Part shown: positions 1 to 11,200 of the stretch, piece by piece
Layout of the letters: every line of letters starts with the position of its first letter
Position numbering within the stretch: position 1 is the stretch's first letter
NCBI GenBank assembly: GCA_904066235.2
Contig: CAJFCV020000001.1
Span: 14,503,291-14,567,290 of the forward strand
Source: Bursaphelenchus xylophilus
Lineage: Eukaryota > Nematoda > Chromadorea > Rhabditida > Aphelenchoididae
Direction of reading: 5' to 3'
Length of the DNA: 64,000 nt
The notes under the pieces: model-generated
The model's input: only the letters and a program-made list of their open reading frames with translations
The model's database searches: none
Told to the model about the DNA's origin: nothing
Translations under genes and position numbers: made by a program

Positions 1-3000
1 CCACCTCCGCCACCCGGCGGCGGCGTTCCCCCGCCCCCACCTCTGTGGAAGCAGAACGGCAACATGTCGATGAGCATGACCGAGGGCGCGAACAAGGGTG
101 GAACGGTGCGATTGCATTGGAAGGCGGCGCAGTATGACGCATTCGCGTCGGTGCCGCAACTCCAGAACAAAGGCAACTTCTGGGAGAAGGTGGAGAAACC
201 GCAGATCGACGTCACCAACCTGACCAAGTTGTTCGAACAGAAGCAGAAGGAGTTGCCGACGAAGAAGGTGGGAGAGGTCAACAAGCCCCAAGTGCTGCAG
301 GTCCTGTCCGTCAAACGGTCACAGGTGAGAATTTCTAATACTTATTTTTAGAACAACCGAAGGGACCTCGCGAGGTCCTTCGAGGATGATATCGGACGGC
401 TAGGATAAGGTTTAGCTGACAAGGAAGTATTCCAAGTGCGACGCACGTCAAACTGAGGAGTTCTGTTACCGGAATAGACTCTTCGCTATCGGTTTTTTAC
501 ACTTCGTCTATTTCGCAGAGAAAGAGAGAAAAAAGACACGCAAAAGCGTACTCTCTCGCCCCAAAAATTCCCCATTTCTCCCTCGACAAAACGTTTTTTC
601 GCGTCTTTTTTTGGCAAATTGCCAATCCATTCACCGGACTGTTTTAGCTTATCTCAGTTTGACGTGCCTCGCGATATAAGCTCCCTCTTACGCCTCCTGC
701 TTTAGCGCAGAGGTATGAGACGGGATGGTGAGCGTGCGACTCAATCCTGGTTCGATTCCCTCTCTCATCTTGCTCAGTCCGCAATGCTGGGGTCAATGCG
801 CTATCTGAAAGTTTGCTGAAAGTTAGCTGAAAATGGTAGGGCGCAGCTCGGAAAACTGGTACGGGCGCAGCTCGCATCTCGGGGGCAGTTCGGAAAACAA
901 CGTTTCGCAGCTCGCCGGAGCTATGTTTCGGCTAGCTTTCGAGCTGCGCCCAAGACCCGAGCTGCGCCCGTGCAAGTTCTCCGAGCTGCGCCCTATGATT
1001 TTCAGCAAACTTTCAGATAGCGCATTGGCCCCTGGTTGAGGCGTCTGTCTAGTACCCCGGCTCATGTAGCTGCGTAAAGGACTAAAAAACTATATCGGGT
1101 TCTGTAGCCAGCCCTGCCAGACTACAGTTTTGCCACCCATGGGAGTTGCAGCTCTTGTCAAAAATGCCTTACGCCATGCCATGAAAGCTTTACTCTTGCA
1201 GGCCATCAACATTGGTCTCACTAAACTCCCACCGATCTCAACCATCCCTCCGGCTATCCGCAAGTTCGATTCGGCCGTCTTGAACAAAGATGCCATCGAA
1301 AAGATCCTACAAACTATGATGCCAACCGTCGAGGAGGTGGAACGAATCCACGAAAAGCAAGCCGAACATCCCGATATGCCGTTAGGACAGGCTGAACAAT
1401 TCATGTTGTCCTTGAGCGAGATCGACTGCCTATTGGAGCGTCTGAGGCTGTGGATGTTCATGTTGGATTACCCGACAATGGAGGCGGATGTTTCCGAGAG
1501 TTTGAACGAGTTGAAGAATGCCATGTTGGAGGTGGAGGAGAGCCAGACATTCCGACAAGTCATGGGGCTGTTGTTAACCATCGGAAACGCCCTAAATGGC
1601 ACTGAAGTAAGCTTCGTATTCTCGATTCTGCAATATCGTCGTATTTTAGATTCAAGCGTTCCAGTTGGACTTTTTGTCGCGAGCGTCGGAAGTTAAGGAC
1701 GCTGTTCACAAGTATCCGTTGACCTACCACGCCGCGGAATTGATGTTAAATCGGGTACCGGAGTCCTCAGACTTGCACAGCGAGTTTGGCGCTGTCTCGA
1801 GGTGTTCTAGAGTAAGTTGAGGGAGCTTCGTGAGCCTCCGCTTTGTCTTTGATCTCTCGAATACGTATTAGGTCGTCCAGAAAGTTCGTCCGTTTTTTCA
1901 TTGCTTTGTTTTACAAGGATTGTTTGTTCTTTGGCAAATGGAATATATTTATTCGATACAGTTTTTTCTCCTCTACAAACTGGCTGTATCAAACAAGTAT
2001 ATACCCTTTGCCAAACAACAAACAATCCTCGTAAAACAAAGCAATAAAAAAACGAACGAACTTTCTGGACGACCTAATAATTTGTCATCAACAAAATTTC
2101 AGCTCGACTTCGACGCTGTTCACGACAACCTGAAGAAGATGGAGCAGGATTGCAAAGCTTGTTTCGACTACGTCGCCAAGATCGCGAACAAGGACAACAG
2201 CTCGAGTATGAAGACCAAGGTGACCGACTATCTCAACGAAGTGGCGCAGCGAATTCACAACCTAAAACGAGCGCATCGTTACGCCTTCTTCAAGTGGAAC
2301 TCCTTCCTGTTGTATCTGGGCTACGGTCCGCAAGAAATCAAGGACCTGAAGCCAATGAATGTCTTCAAAGTCATCGCGGAATTCGCCTTGGAATACCGAA
2401 CCAACCGCGACAAGATTGTGCAGATGCGGAAGAGGATGCAAGAGAAACGAGAGCGGAACAAGACCCGAGGAATGATGATCAACGCGGCGCAGAAACAACA
2501 ACAACAAAGTGGGTTTGGCATTGAGAGCAAACGAACGCAACCAGTAGAGGTCAGCGACAAGGATGTAAGTGACACCAGCGACTATAATGATGAACCTAAT
2601 CCAGGGGCAAAAAACATGCCATTTTGGATCCGGGAAGTATCAAAAATGCAGCAAAATACCTCGCTCTTCAAGTGAAAAGACCCTTTCCTTCAAAAAAGCA
2701 GTCTTTTCACTTGGAGAGTGAGGTATTTTGCCGCATTTTGATACTTCCCGGATGCAAAATGGTACGATTTTTGCCACTAGATCAGGTCCACCACTCTACT
2801 ACCTTACAACAAATTTTTCGAGTCTGATTTCAAATTTTCAGCGCCATCAACAAATGCAGCGGTTCTTGGCCAACAGCACCAACGCCGATGAGAACACGCT
2901 GCAGCGGCGGCGGATTGGGCAGCCCACGCCGGAGCGGCAAATCATCGCCAACGAGGCGTTGAGAAAGTCGCCAGGAGAGGACAATGAGGACGAGCTTTTG

Positions 3001-4160
3001 GATGGAGTTGTGAGAACAGTCACTGCTCAGGCCGAAAGCCGCGATCACAGTCGAAGACGGGCCAGGCAGTTCAACAGAAAGTCGTGTAAGTTTAGATTGA
3101 AAAATAAGCGATACTAGTGGACACCATTGGTACAATTTGGATGAAATTTAGTACAAATCAAGATTAGAGCCTCTGAATACAATGTAGAAAATTTCGAACC
3201 GCGTTGTACAGAAATGGCTGTAAAATGGCAAATTGAAATTCAAAAAGTCCCGTTTTGCAAGACCTTGTGTTTTGGATTTGATCTGAATTTTTTATATTAG
3301 GTCGTACAGAAAGTTCGTTCGTTTTTTTATTGCTTTGTTTTACGAGGATTGTTTGTTGTTTGGCAAAGGGTATATATTTATTTGATACGAACAAACAATC
3401 CTTGTAAAACAAAGCAATGAAAAAACGAACGAACTTTCTGGACGGCCTAATAGTTAGATCAAAATGCAGATTTCCCAAAGCTCATTAGGTCGATTTTCTT
3501 CAAACTTTCTTTTACCTACAGTGGGGGATATGATCCAGTGGCAAAAAACGTACCATTTTGCATCCGGGAAGTATCAAAAATGTGGCAAAATGTTCCCCTC
3601 TTCAAGTGAAAAAACGAAAAAACTTCATTTTTAAGGGCCCTTTCCTTCACGAAAAGAGCGGGCGCGTTTTTGAAATCGGAGTTTTTTCACTTGAAGAGGG
3701 AGGGATTTTACCACATTTTTGATACATCCCGGATGCAAAATGGAAAAAAATGAATGTCATTTTCGAAATCAGCACCCTCGATTATCCTACAGTGACGGAC
3801 ATGACCCATTGCCCAAAAACGCTCCATTTTGCATCCGGGAAGTATCAAAAATGTGGCAAAATACCTCCCTCTCCAGGTGAAAAAACTCCGATTTCCAAAG
3901 CGCGCCCACTCTTTTTGTCAGAGAAAGGGCGCGTAGTTCAAAACGGAGTGTTTTTTCACTTGGATATGGAGGCATTTTGCCACATTTTTGATACTTCCCG
4001 GATGCAAAATGGAACGTTTTTGGGCAATGGGTCAGGTCCCCCCCACTGTAGGTAAAAGAAAGTTTTTTTTCTACCACTCTACTCAACGCTTTCAGTACGT
4101 CGAACTCGCACCATCCGCGCGGACAACTTGATCGGCGCCGGCTCCGACAACGGATATTAA
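1..4160 (+). CDS. fhod-1: FHOD-family formin, 3' part (FH1 end, FH2, C-terminal DAD-like tail)
   Basis: Formin that nucleates and elongates actin filaments; FHOD-1 acts in muscle and epidermal actin in C. elegans (family knowledge). Exons read 1..324, 1202..1606, 1650..1811, 2103..2564, 2842..3085, 4096..4160; phases agree and give 553 residues. The window opens inside a proline-rich FH1 segment (PPPPPGGG, PPPPP). FH2 follows: TVRLHWKAAQYDAF, the LFEQKQKEL segment, KKVGEVNKPQVLQVL, then AINIGLTKLPP, MMPTVEEVERI, LRLWMFMLDY and the hallmark LLLTIGNALNGTE. The lasso/post end shows FLLYLGY and EFALEYRTNRDKI, then ERNKTRGMM, a FHOD signature. The C-terminus is Arg-rich (RRRARQFNRKS, RRTRTIRADN), fitting an autoregulatory DAD. 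The 5' part lies outside the window. Four of five introns contain inverted-repeat or MITE-like elements. Confidence 0.93.
379..444. repeat. Dispersed 66-bp block, also found at 25376-25441
   Basis: Intronic block in the formin gene beginning TTCGAGGATGATATC and ending CAAGTGCGACGC. Nearly the same sequence, same orientation, sits at 25376-25441, where part of it forms the start of an exon of the unknown minus-strand gene. The left copy lies within intron 1 and has no coding role here. Confidence 0.75.
703..759 (+). other. tRNA-derived pol III promoter-like segment (SINE or tRNA relic)
   Basis: An A-box-like TAGCGCAGAGG at 703-713 and a perfect B box GGTTCGATTCC at 749-759 lie 46 bp apart, the tRNA arrangement. 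The predicted T stem does not pair and no convincing anticodon stem is visible, so a working tRNA is unlikely. It sits in formin intron 1 beside a foldback element. A SINE head or decayed tRNA is the best reading. Confidence 0.4.
794..1027. repeat. Foldback element with GGGCGCAGCTCGG words
   Basis: Left arm CAATGCGCTATCTGAAAG... and right arm ...CTTTCAGATAGCGCATTG are inverted copies of about 70 bp around a GC-rich centre. The arms contain GGGCGCAGCTCGGAAAA, a word that recurs at about 9885, 10105, 25080 and 25139, so this is a member of a dispersed family. It carries no protein. Confidence 0.8.
1868..2077. mobile_element. mariner-like MITE, copy 1
   Basis: A 210-bp element in formin intron 3 with near-perfect terminal inverted repeats TTAGGTCGTCCAGAAAGTT / AACTTTCTGGACGACCTAA, flanked on both sides by TA. 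TTAGG-type ends and TA target duplication are typical of mariner. There is no transposase. A relative lies at 3297-3450. Confidence 0.85.
2601..2786. repeat. Inverted repeat of the CATCCGGGAAGTATC family
   Basis: Two arms carrying ATTTTG(C/G)ATCCGGGAAGTATC and its complement face each other in formin intron 4 around a short loop. The same arm sequence recurs three or more times at 3519-4048. Confidence 0.7.
3297..3450. mobile_element. mariner-like MITE, copy 2
   Basis: A 154-bp element in formin intron 5 with the same TTAGGTCGTNCAGAAAGTTCG ends and TA flanks as the copy at 1868-2077. The interior is shorter, so it is an internally deleted relative. Confidence 0.85.
3506..4061. repeat. Nested inverted repeat with CAGTGGGGG / CCCCCACTG ends
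   Basis: The outer ends read TTTACCTACAGTGGGGG and CCCCCCACTGTAGGTAAA, so the inverted symmetry reaches past the TA dinucleotides. Inside are four alternating copies of the ATTTTGCATCCGGGAAGTATC arm and Lys/Thr-poor spacer. Terminal TACAGTG resembles Tc1-type ends (family knowledge), but no transposase is present. It lies in the last formin intron. Confidence 0.7.
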
Positions 4161-4379
4161 AAAAATGAAAAAAAAAATGAAACATCTCGCAGTAATCTCA
4201 AATGTTTTTTTAAAATATTTCGATGACATTTTTCTCGTACGTCATACGTGTGTAACGGTACCATTTCGAGTACGTGATTGTATTCTTTCATCCAACAACC
4301 CAGTGTCATTTTATACTACCCGCAATCGCATTTTTTTTAAAGTTGTGTTGACATAATATATGTTTATTATAATCGTCCC

Positions 4380-4385
4380 AATAAA
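4380..4385 (+). terminator. Poly(A) signal of the formin gene
   Basis: AATAAA 220 nt after the formin stop codon; the first good match on this strand. Confidence 0.5.
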
Positions 4386-4433
4386 GCGAAAGAATTCTGA
4401 AGTTTGGGAATTACTTCTTTAGCGAAATTTTTT

Positions 4434-5060
4434 TATCGCGTTATGCAGAAACAAGAGAAATATTTGGATTTCAAACATGAAAAATCTCGTTTTTTCCAAT
4501 TTATCTGGAATATTTAGACCATATAAAACTCATATTACCTTAAATTATTTTTTTTAAATACCGCGTTATGCAGAAACATCGATAAAATTTTTTGTGAGAA
4601 CCTCAAAAAACTTAGTTTTAAGGAGTCGTAGACGAGAGACACATTTCTTTTAGGAACGCTAGTAAATTTTTTAAACCGCGTTATGCAGAAACACCGATAA
4701 AAAAATTTGCGAGAACCCCAAAAAACTTCGTTTTAAGGGGTCGCAGACGAGAGACACATTTCTTTTAGGAACGCTAGTAAATTTTTTAAACCGCGTTATG
4801 CAGACACATCTAGAAAATTTCAGCAAAACCCCCAAAAAACTTCATTTTTTTGCCTTTTTGGATTGAAAAGCACGATTTTTTAATAATTCTAAAAAAATTT
4901 TTTAAACCGCGTTATGCAGAAACATCGATAAAAACTTTTGCGAGAACTCCAAAAAACTTCATTTTTTGCCTTTTTGGATTGAAAAACACGATTTTTTATC
5001 AATTGTAATAAATTTCTTAAACCGCGTTATACAGAAAAATCTTCAAAATCTTATCCTAGA
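4434..5060. repeat. Intergenic tandem array, unit about 115-125 bp
   Basis: Six starts of ACCGCGTTATGCAGAAACA at about 4436, 4561, 4675, 4791, 4907 and 5021. Units two and three share more (GAGACACATTTCTTTTAGG). This array fills the gap between the convergent formin and USP5 genes; no gene is visible here. Confidence 0.85.
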
Positions 5061-5281
5061 ATTTCCAAATCTCAAAAAATCGCGATTTTTTTAATTCAAA
5101 AATAAATAAAAGTACCATTGAGCAATTCAAATACTCTTCATTTCACTCCAAAACCCATCAAAATCTAGCTTTTCACACGATTTATAAACTTAAAAGACCT
5201 TGAAATCCATCAATAAATAAAATTCAACCAAAAAAAAAAGAGAAAAAAGAAAAAGAAAAATCGCTGCCATGAGGTGGAGTG

Positions 5282-8200
5282 TTATTGGGTTCTCTCGTAG
5301 AAGTAGATGTAGCCCAGGTTTTTCGGGGGGTTTTGGCTGAAGGCGACTTTTTCGTCGTTGTAGATGTACCAGGTGTTGGCGTGTCGAATATGGCATATAT
5401 AATGTCCGGATTGGGGTGAGACTCCAATGTGGGTGATGAATGCGCGGAGTTGGTAGTGGCCGGGGCCGTCTTTGGGGGCTCTGAAGGGTTCTTGCGGGGG
5501 TGGGGGAGGGTTGGAAGTTTCGGCCGCGGGTTCGGCCGCTTCCTGATTTTGGGGCGTTTCGGCCGCGACGTTAATTTCCGAGTTCTCTGGCTCTGGTGGG
5601 ATGTCGTCCATGTTCATAAAGTACCATTCTGCCGCGGCGTTCATGTCGCCGTTCGTCTTTTCCAGGGCGTATTTGCTCTGGAAGAGGGTGGCGCCGATCA
5701 TTCCGCTCAGCGCCTGCGCCTTCTCCTCGCTCACGTGGGATGGGGCTGGAGCCGTGGAATGGCGGAGGCGTGCTTTGATTAATTCCGGATGCGGATCGTT
5801 GATATTGGGGTCCTCGGCGTGCGCAAACAGCCATTCCGCCGCCGAGTCGGGCCCCGAGTTCTTCGTCTCGAACACCGCCCGTTCGCAGGCGTTCCGTGTG
5901 AAGCCGAGGTTCATTACTTCTCTCACATAGTTCTCATTCACCTGCGAGTCCACCGCCGGCGCTGTGGTGTCAATGACGGGCACTTTGATCGAGTCGGGCA
6001 GCAGCTCTTCGTCCGGTTTCTGGCCTTCGAACCGGTACGGGGTGAGGTCCAGGGTGTCGGGGACAATCACATCCAGGTCCAGCTTCTTCGGCTGGTAGTT
6101 TTGGTCGGGCTCGAAGCGGTTAATCTGCAAGAAATCAAAAAAATTATGATTGCTATCAAGTGTAATATAATTTTTTGGTCATATCCCAAAAATGACTGGT
6201 CTATTTTTCCAAATCTTTCTTCTCATAAAATACTAGGCCCAATTCTTTATTTTAAGCCAATCAATTTTTTTAAAACTCAAAACATTTTTTTGATATGAAG
6301 TATAATATAATTTTTGGTCAAAACTCAACTCCATCGCCGGATTTTATTCAAATATTTTCTCTCACAACAAACTAGACTAAATTATACATATGAATAACCA
6401 AAAAATCAAAAATCAAAATATCCAGAAATTCGAAAAAAAAGATAAATTAAATTCAACACCTAATATAATATAATTTTTGGTCAAAACTCAACTCCATCGC
6501 CGGATTTTACTCAAATCTTTGCTCTCTCAACAAACTATATTCAATTCTACATCTAAATAACCATGGCATCAAAAATCAAAACATCCAGAAGTTCCAAAAA
6601 AAAGATAAATTATCTTCTACACCTAGTATAATATAATTTTTGGTCAAAACTCAACTCCAACCTCCTTTCCCTCAAAAACCCTTCTCCTTTCCCAAAACTA
6701 GACCAAATTTCCTACCTGAATAATCAAAGTGTCCGGGAATGACGCGATTCTATACTGTTGAACGGCGCCTTTTTCTTCATTAGTAATGGGGGAGATGAAC
6801 CCATCGATAAATTGCTGCGCCGAGTAATTCTCAATGAGCTGGCAGAGGTCGATGCATTTCCTGGTGGAATTTCGGGGTAGTTGGACGATGCTTTCGAGTT
6901 CCTGCGGGACGGGGACGTCTCTGAGTTGGTCCTTTGGGATGCTCAAGGACAGGATGTATTCGTCGTTGTCCTGGTATCGGACTTTGTGCGAGGCCACATC
7001 CTCGAACCGTTTCACCACCTTGAACCGATAGTGGTCGGTTGGGTTGGGGATCAAGGTCAACTCTTCAATCTTGTTGAAGATATGCCTAAAAAATTGAATT
7101 TTACCCCCAGGCGTCGGAACTTGGACGATTGGGGAAACCGAAAAATATTGTTTTTCTTCGATGCAAGTGTCGAAATTAGGATAATCGAGGGTGCTGATTT
7201 CGAAAATGACATTCATTTTTTTGGATCTTTACTTTTTTCCTTAAGTAGTACTTTAAGGTAGTAATTTTTTGATTTTTTTTCATGAATACTCGATTTTGGG
7301 GTTTTCGATGGTGCTGATTTCGAAAATCTTATTCATTTTTTCTGATTTGAAAGCAGCACCATAACCCTCAAGTCGATGAAAAAATTCTCAAGTCACTAAA
7401 AAAAATCAAAAAATTACTACAGGGTGGTTCAGCCGAGGCTTCCACCCTTATTTCAAGTATTTCTCGGCCAATAATGCACCAATTTCTATAATATAAAATT
7501 TCCATCAAATTCAAATTGAAGCTGATGTATCCCATTTCTTGTCCACCAAATAAATATGACGTGCCCAAGTTCAAGTACAGGGGCATCCTTGAACTTGGGT
7601 ACGTCATATTTGGTGGGCAAAAAATGGGGTGCATCAGCTTCAATTCGATGTAAATTTTATAGAAATTGGTGCATTATTGGCCGAGAAATACTTGAAATAA
7701 GGATGGACGCTTCGGTTGAACCATCCTGTAGTAATTTTTTCAATTTTTTTAATGACTTGAGAATTTTTTTCATCGACTTGAGGGTTATGGTGCTGCTTTC
7801 AAATCAGAAAAAAATGAGTAAGATTTTCGAAATCAGCACCCTCGAAAACCCCTAAATTGAGCACTTACGAAAAAAATTCAAAAAATTACTACTTTACAGT
7901 ACTACTTAAGGAAAAAAGTAAAGATCCAAAAAAAATGAATGTCATTTTCGAAATGAGCACCCTCGATTATCCTAATTTCGACACTTGCATCGGAGAAAAA
8001 TAATACTTTTCGCTTTCCCCAATCGTCCAAGCATCAAGTACAATATCGAAAAACTAAATTTTTACCTAATATACTCCTCAGCATCTTGTTGTTTCGCGGT
8101 CGAGAACTCGGCATGGCCTTCGCCGGCTACTTTCCTGAACTGGGTTGGCTTGATTCCATTGAATTCAAAGTCTTTTTTCGCGTATTCTCCGCCCTCCATG

Positions 8201-11200
8201 GCGTTCAAAAGTCGGGCGAATTGGAAGGAAAAGTCCTTGTGCTTCTCGATGATTTGGCTGGCTTTTAATTCTGTGCTGAATTTATTGCGGAAGGCTTCGA
8301 GGAGGGTTGGGTTCAATGCCAGACATTGGATCACCTGAAGGGTCAAGTATAACAGAATTTTTTGTTTCATTTTGTAATAAAACAGTGTAAAATACTTTAA
8401 TCACAACCTAAAATGTCTAAATTAACCAATTTCTTCACAAAAAGACTCCATAAATTGCCAATTTTTAACAATTTTTTAACCAAGTGTAATATAATTTTGG
8501 CCACAGAAATCATCGAAACCCGTCTTAATCGTATTTTTCAGCTCTACAGCTCCACACAAACGCTTTTAAACCCAAAAACCCCAAGAAAAAAAATTTTTTG
8601 ATGTCACCCATGTCAAGTGTAATATAATTTTTCCTTCAAAAATCGTCCAAAACAACACCAAAATTTCTCATAACCTCCTAACTGTCCTAAAAGATCTCCA
8701 TCGCCATCCACAGCCTCCAATTTTTTTGATGACACATGATGTCAAGTGTAATATAATTTTTCCTCCAAAAACCGTCCAAATCAACACCAAACCCTTCGAT
8801 AACCTCCTAACTGTCCTAAAAGACCTCCATCGCCATCCAAAACCTCAAATTTTTTGATGACACTTGATGTCAAGTGTAATATAATTTTTCCCCCCAAAAC
8901 CGTTCAAATCAACTTCAAACCTTTCCATAGTACCCCAGCTGTCCCAAAACATCTTCACCACCCTCCACAACCTCCAAAAAATACCATTAACTTACAGAAT
9001 TCATATAACAACTGGACCCGATATTAATCAAGCCGGTGAAGCCGGGTCCATAAGCATTGTCCAAAGTGACCCCATCCTCACAGCATCTGGACCACTCCCA
9101 CTTCTGATTGAGGTCCATTTCCATTTCGAAGGTGGACTTTTCGGTCTTCTCGAACTTGTTCAAATCCAGCCCGAAATGGGCGAGATGCTCTTTCAAAAAC
9201 GGATCCCTGACCGTGTCTTGTTCGGTGTAACTGTACACATCGCCTTCTCCATTGTGAATAGTCCCCAGCTTCACCACCAGCGGGAAGCCGGTCTCATTGG
9301 CGTGGGTCTGGGCGTGGTAATTTCCTGAAATGGGTTGGGGATCAAGTGTAATATACGAAAACTGTTAAATTAACCCTTTCCGGACGAGTCGGCACCTCCA
9401 TGCAGAAATGAAAGAGGGTACCCTACTGAGTAACGGCATAATAGTGGTTCAGCCCATCGAAGCGTTATTTGGGACTTATGACAAAAAATGTCCTAAAAGT
9501 ACCCCCAGTTGACATAACCCTTATAAAATTTTGCTAACGTCCTGTAAATTAGAAACTACCCCTAAGTTAAAGTCTAACACTCCTACTACTGTTACATCCA
9601 AGAACTGTCCAAATCGGACCACTACAGGATTAGTTATCGACTTTTGGAAATTGAATTTTAAATTTCGGCCAATTTTTGGCCCAAAATTGAGTATATCTTC
9701 CGCCGGAATCAACCATTTCGGTCCAAATGTGGTTTTTCTGAATCTACACTGACGCCAGCTTCTTCCTAGAATGTTTCCAGAAAAAACCTATAGAGCACGT
9801 TCCTGTAAAAAGCGAAAAAGTTGAAAACGTAAAGGTTTCACCGTATAAAATGTCGCCGCAAGCCGAGAAGGGTCGGGCGCAGCTCGAAAGGCAAAAATAA
9901 TATATATATTTTTGAGAAATACTATTTTAGTGTGAAACTAAAGCAAAATCCAATGAAATTGCCTGAAAACGCATTAAAAATATTAAAATGACATTGAATT
10001 AATGTTTGCGTGCTCTTTCTGTCTGTATTTCATCTGAATTCAGCTTGTCGACACTAAAATAATATTTTTCGAAGAAAAAATATTATTTTCGCTTTTCGAG
10101 CTGCGCCCGACCCTTCTCGGCTTGCGGCGACATTTTATACGGTGAAACCTTTACGTTTTCAACATTTTCGCTTTTTACAGAAACGTGCTCTATAGGTTTT
10201 TTCTGGAAACATTCTAGGAAGAAGCTGGCGTCAGTGTAGATTCAGAAAAACCACATTTGGACCGAAATGGTTGATTCCGGCGGAAGATATACTCAATTTT
10301 GGGCCAAAAATTGGTCGAAATTTAAAATTCAATTTCCAAAAGTCGATAACTAATCCTGTAGTGATCCGATTTGGACAGTTCTTGGATGTAACAGTAGTAG
10401 GAGTGTTAGACTTTAACTTAGGGGTAGTTTCTAATTTACAGGTCGTTAGCAAAATTTTATAAGGGTTATGTCAACTGGGGGTACTTTTTAGGACATTTTT
10501 TGTCATAAGTCCCAAATAACGCTTCGATGGGCTGAACAACTATTATACTATTACTCACTAGAGTACCCTCTTTCATTTCTGCATGGAGGTGCCGACTCGT
10601 CCGGAAAGGGTTAAAGATGGACATGTGTCTCAGAGACTTCTAAACAATTTTTTACTATTTTTCAGGCAAGATTTCATTATTTTAGACATCAAATTGAAAT
10701 TTTCCCGATTGTTTTTATATTCACCATGTGTAATATAAAAAATGTCTCAAACAATATCCCAACCTTTATCAAAACAATTTTAAAACTGTTTACATTACTC
10801 TGCAAACAATATCATACCAATTTAAAGACAAAATTTTGGTTTTTGAAAAACTTTTTATATCCACCATGATTGAAAGAAAGGCCTAAAATAAGGTCAAAAT
10901 CTAATCCAAATCAACCCCAAATAATATCAAAATAATCAACAGGCCAGGATATGCGATTATAACCCCTAAACTTCCAATTTCTCAACAATTTTTATATTCA
11001 CCATACCTTTAGTTGTTGTTCCATCAGCTGTATACTGAGATCTTCCGCACTTAATCGAACCGTCACTCAAATTCAGCCACAAATTCTCTTTTAGACCACA
11101 TCCAGGGTGCTCGCACTCCCATCCGGAGTATGGAATCTGCTTGTCCGTGTCCAATTGGACCAGGTTCTCAATATTATCCGCAATCTTCAAAACCCCTCCA

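Noticed and set aside
700..790. A functional tRNA gene
   Set aside because: A and B boxes are present but the T stem and anticodon stem do not pair.
5429..6298. Plus-strand frames across the last USP5 exon
   Set aside because: They are shadows of the minus-strand USP5 coding sequence, whose family match is unambiguous.
9521..10462. Two 63-73-codon frames in the piggyBac-like arms
   Set aside because: They are mirror images in the inverted repeat, have no recognisable domain and no splice context.
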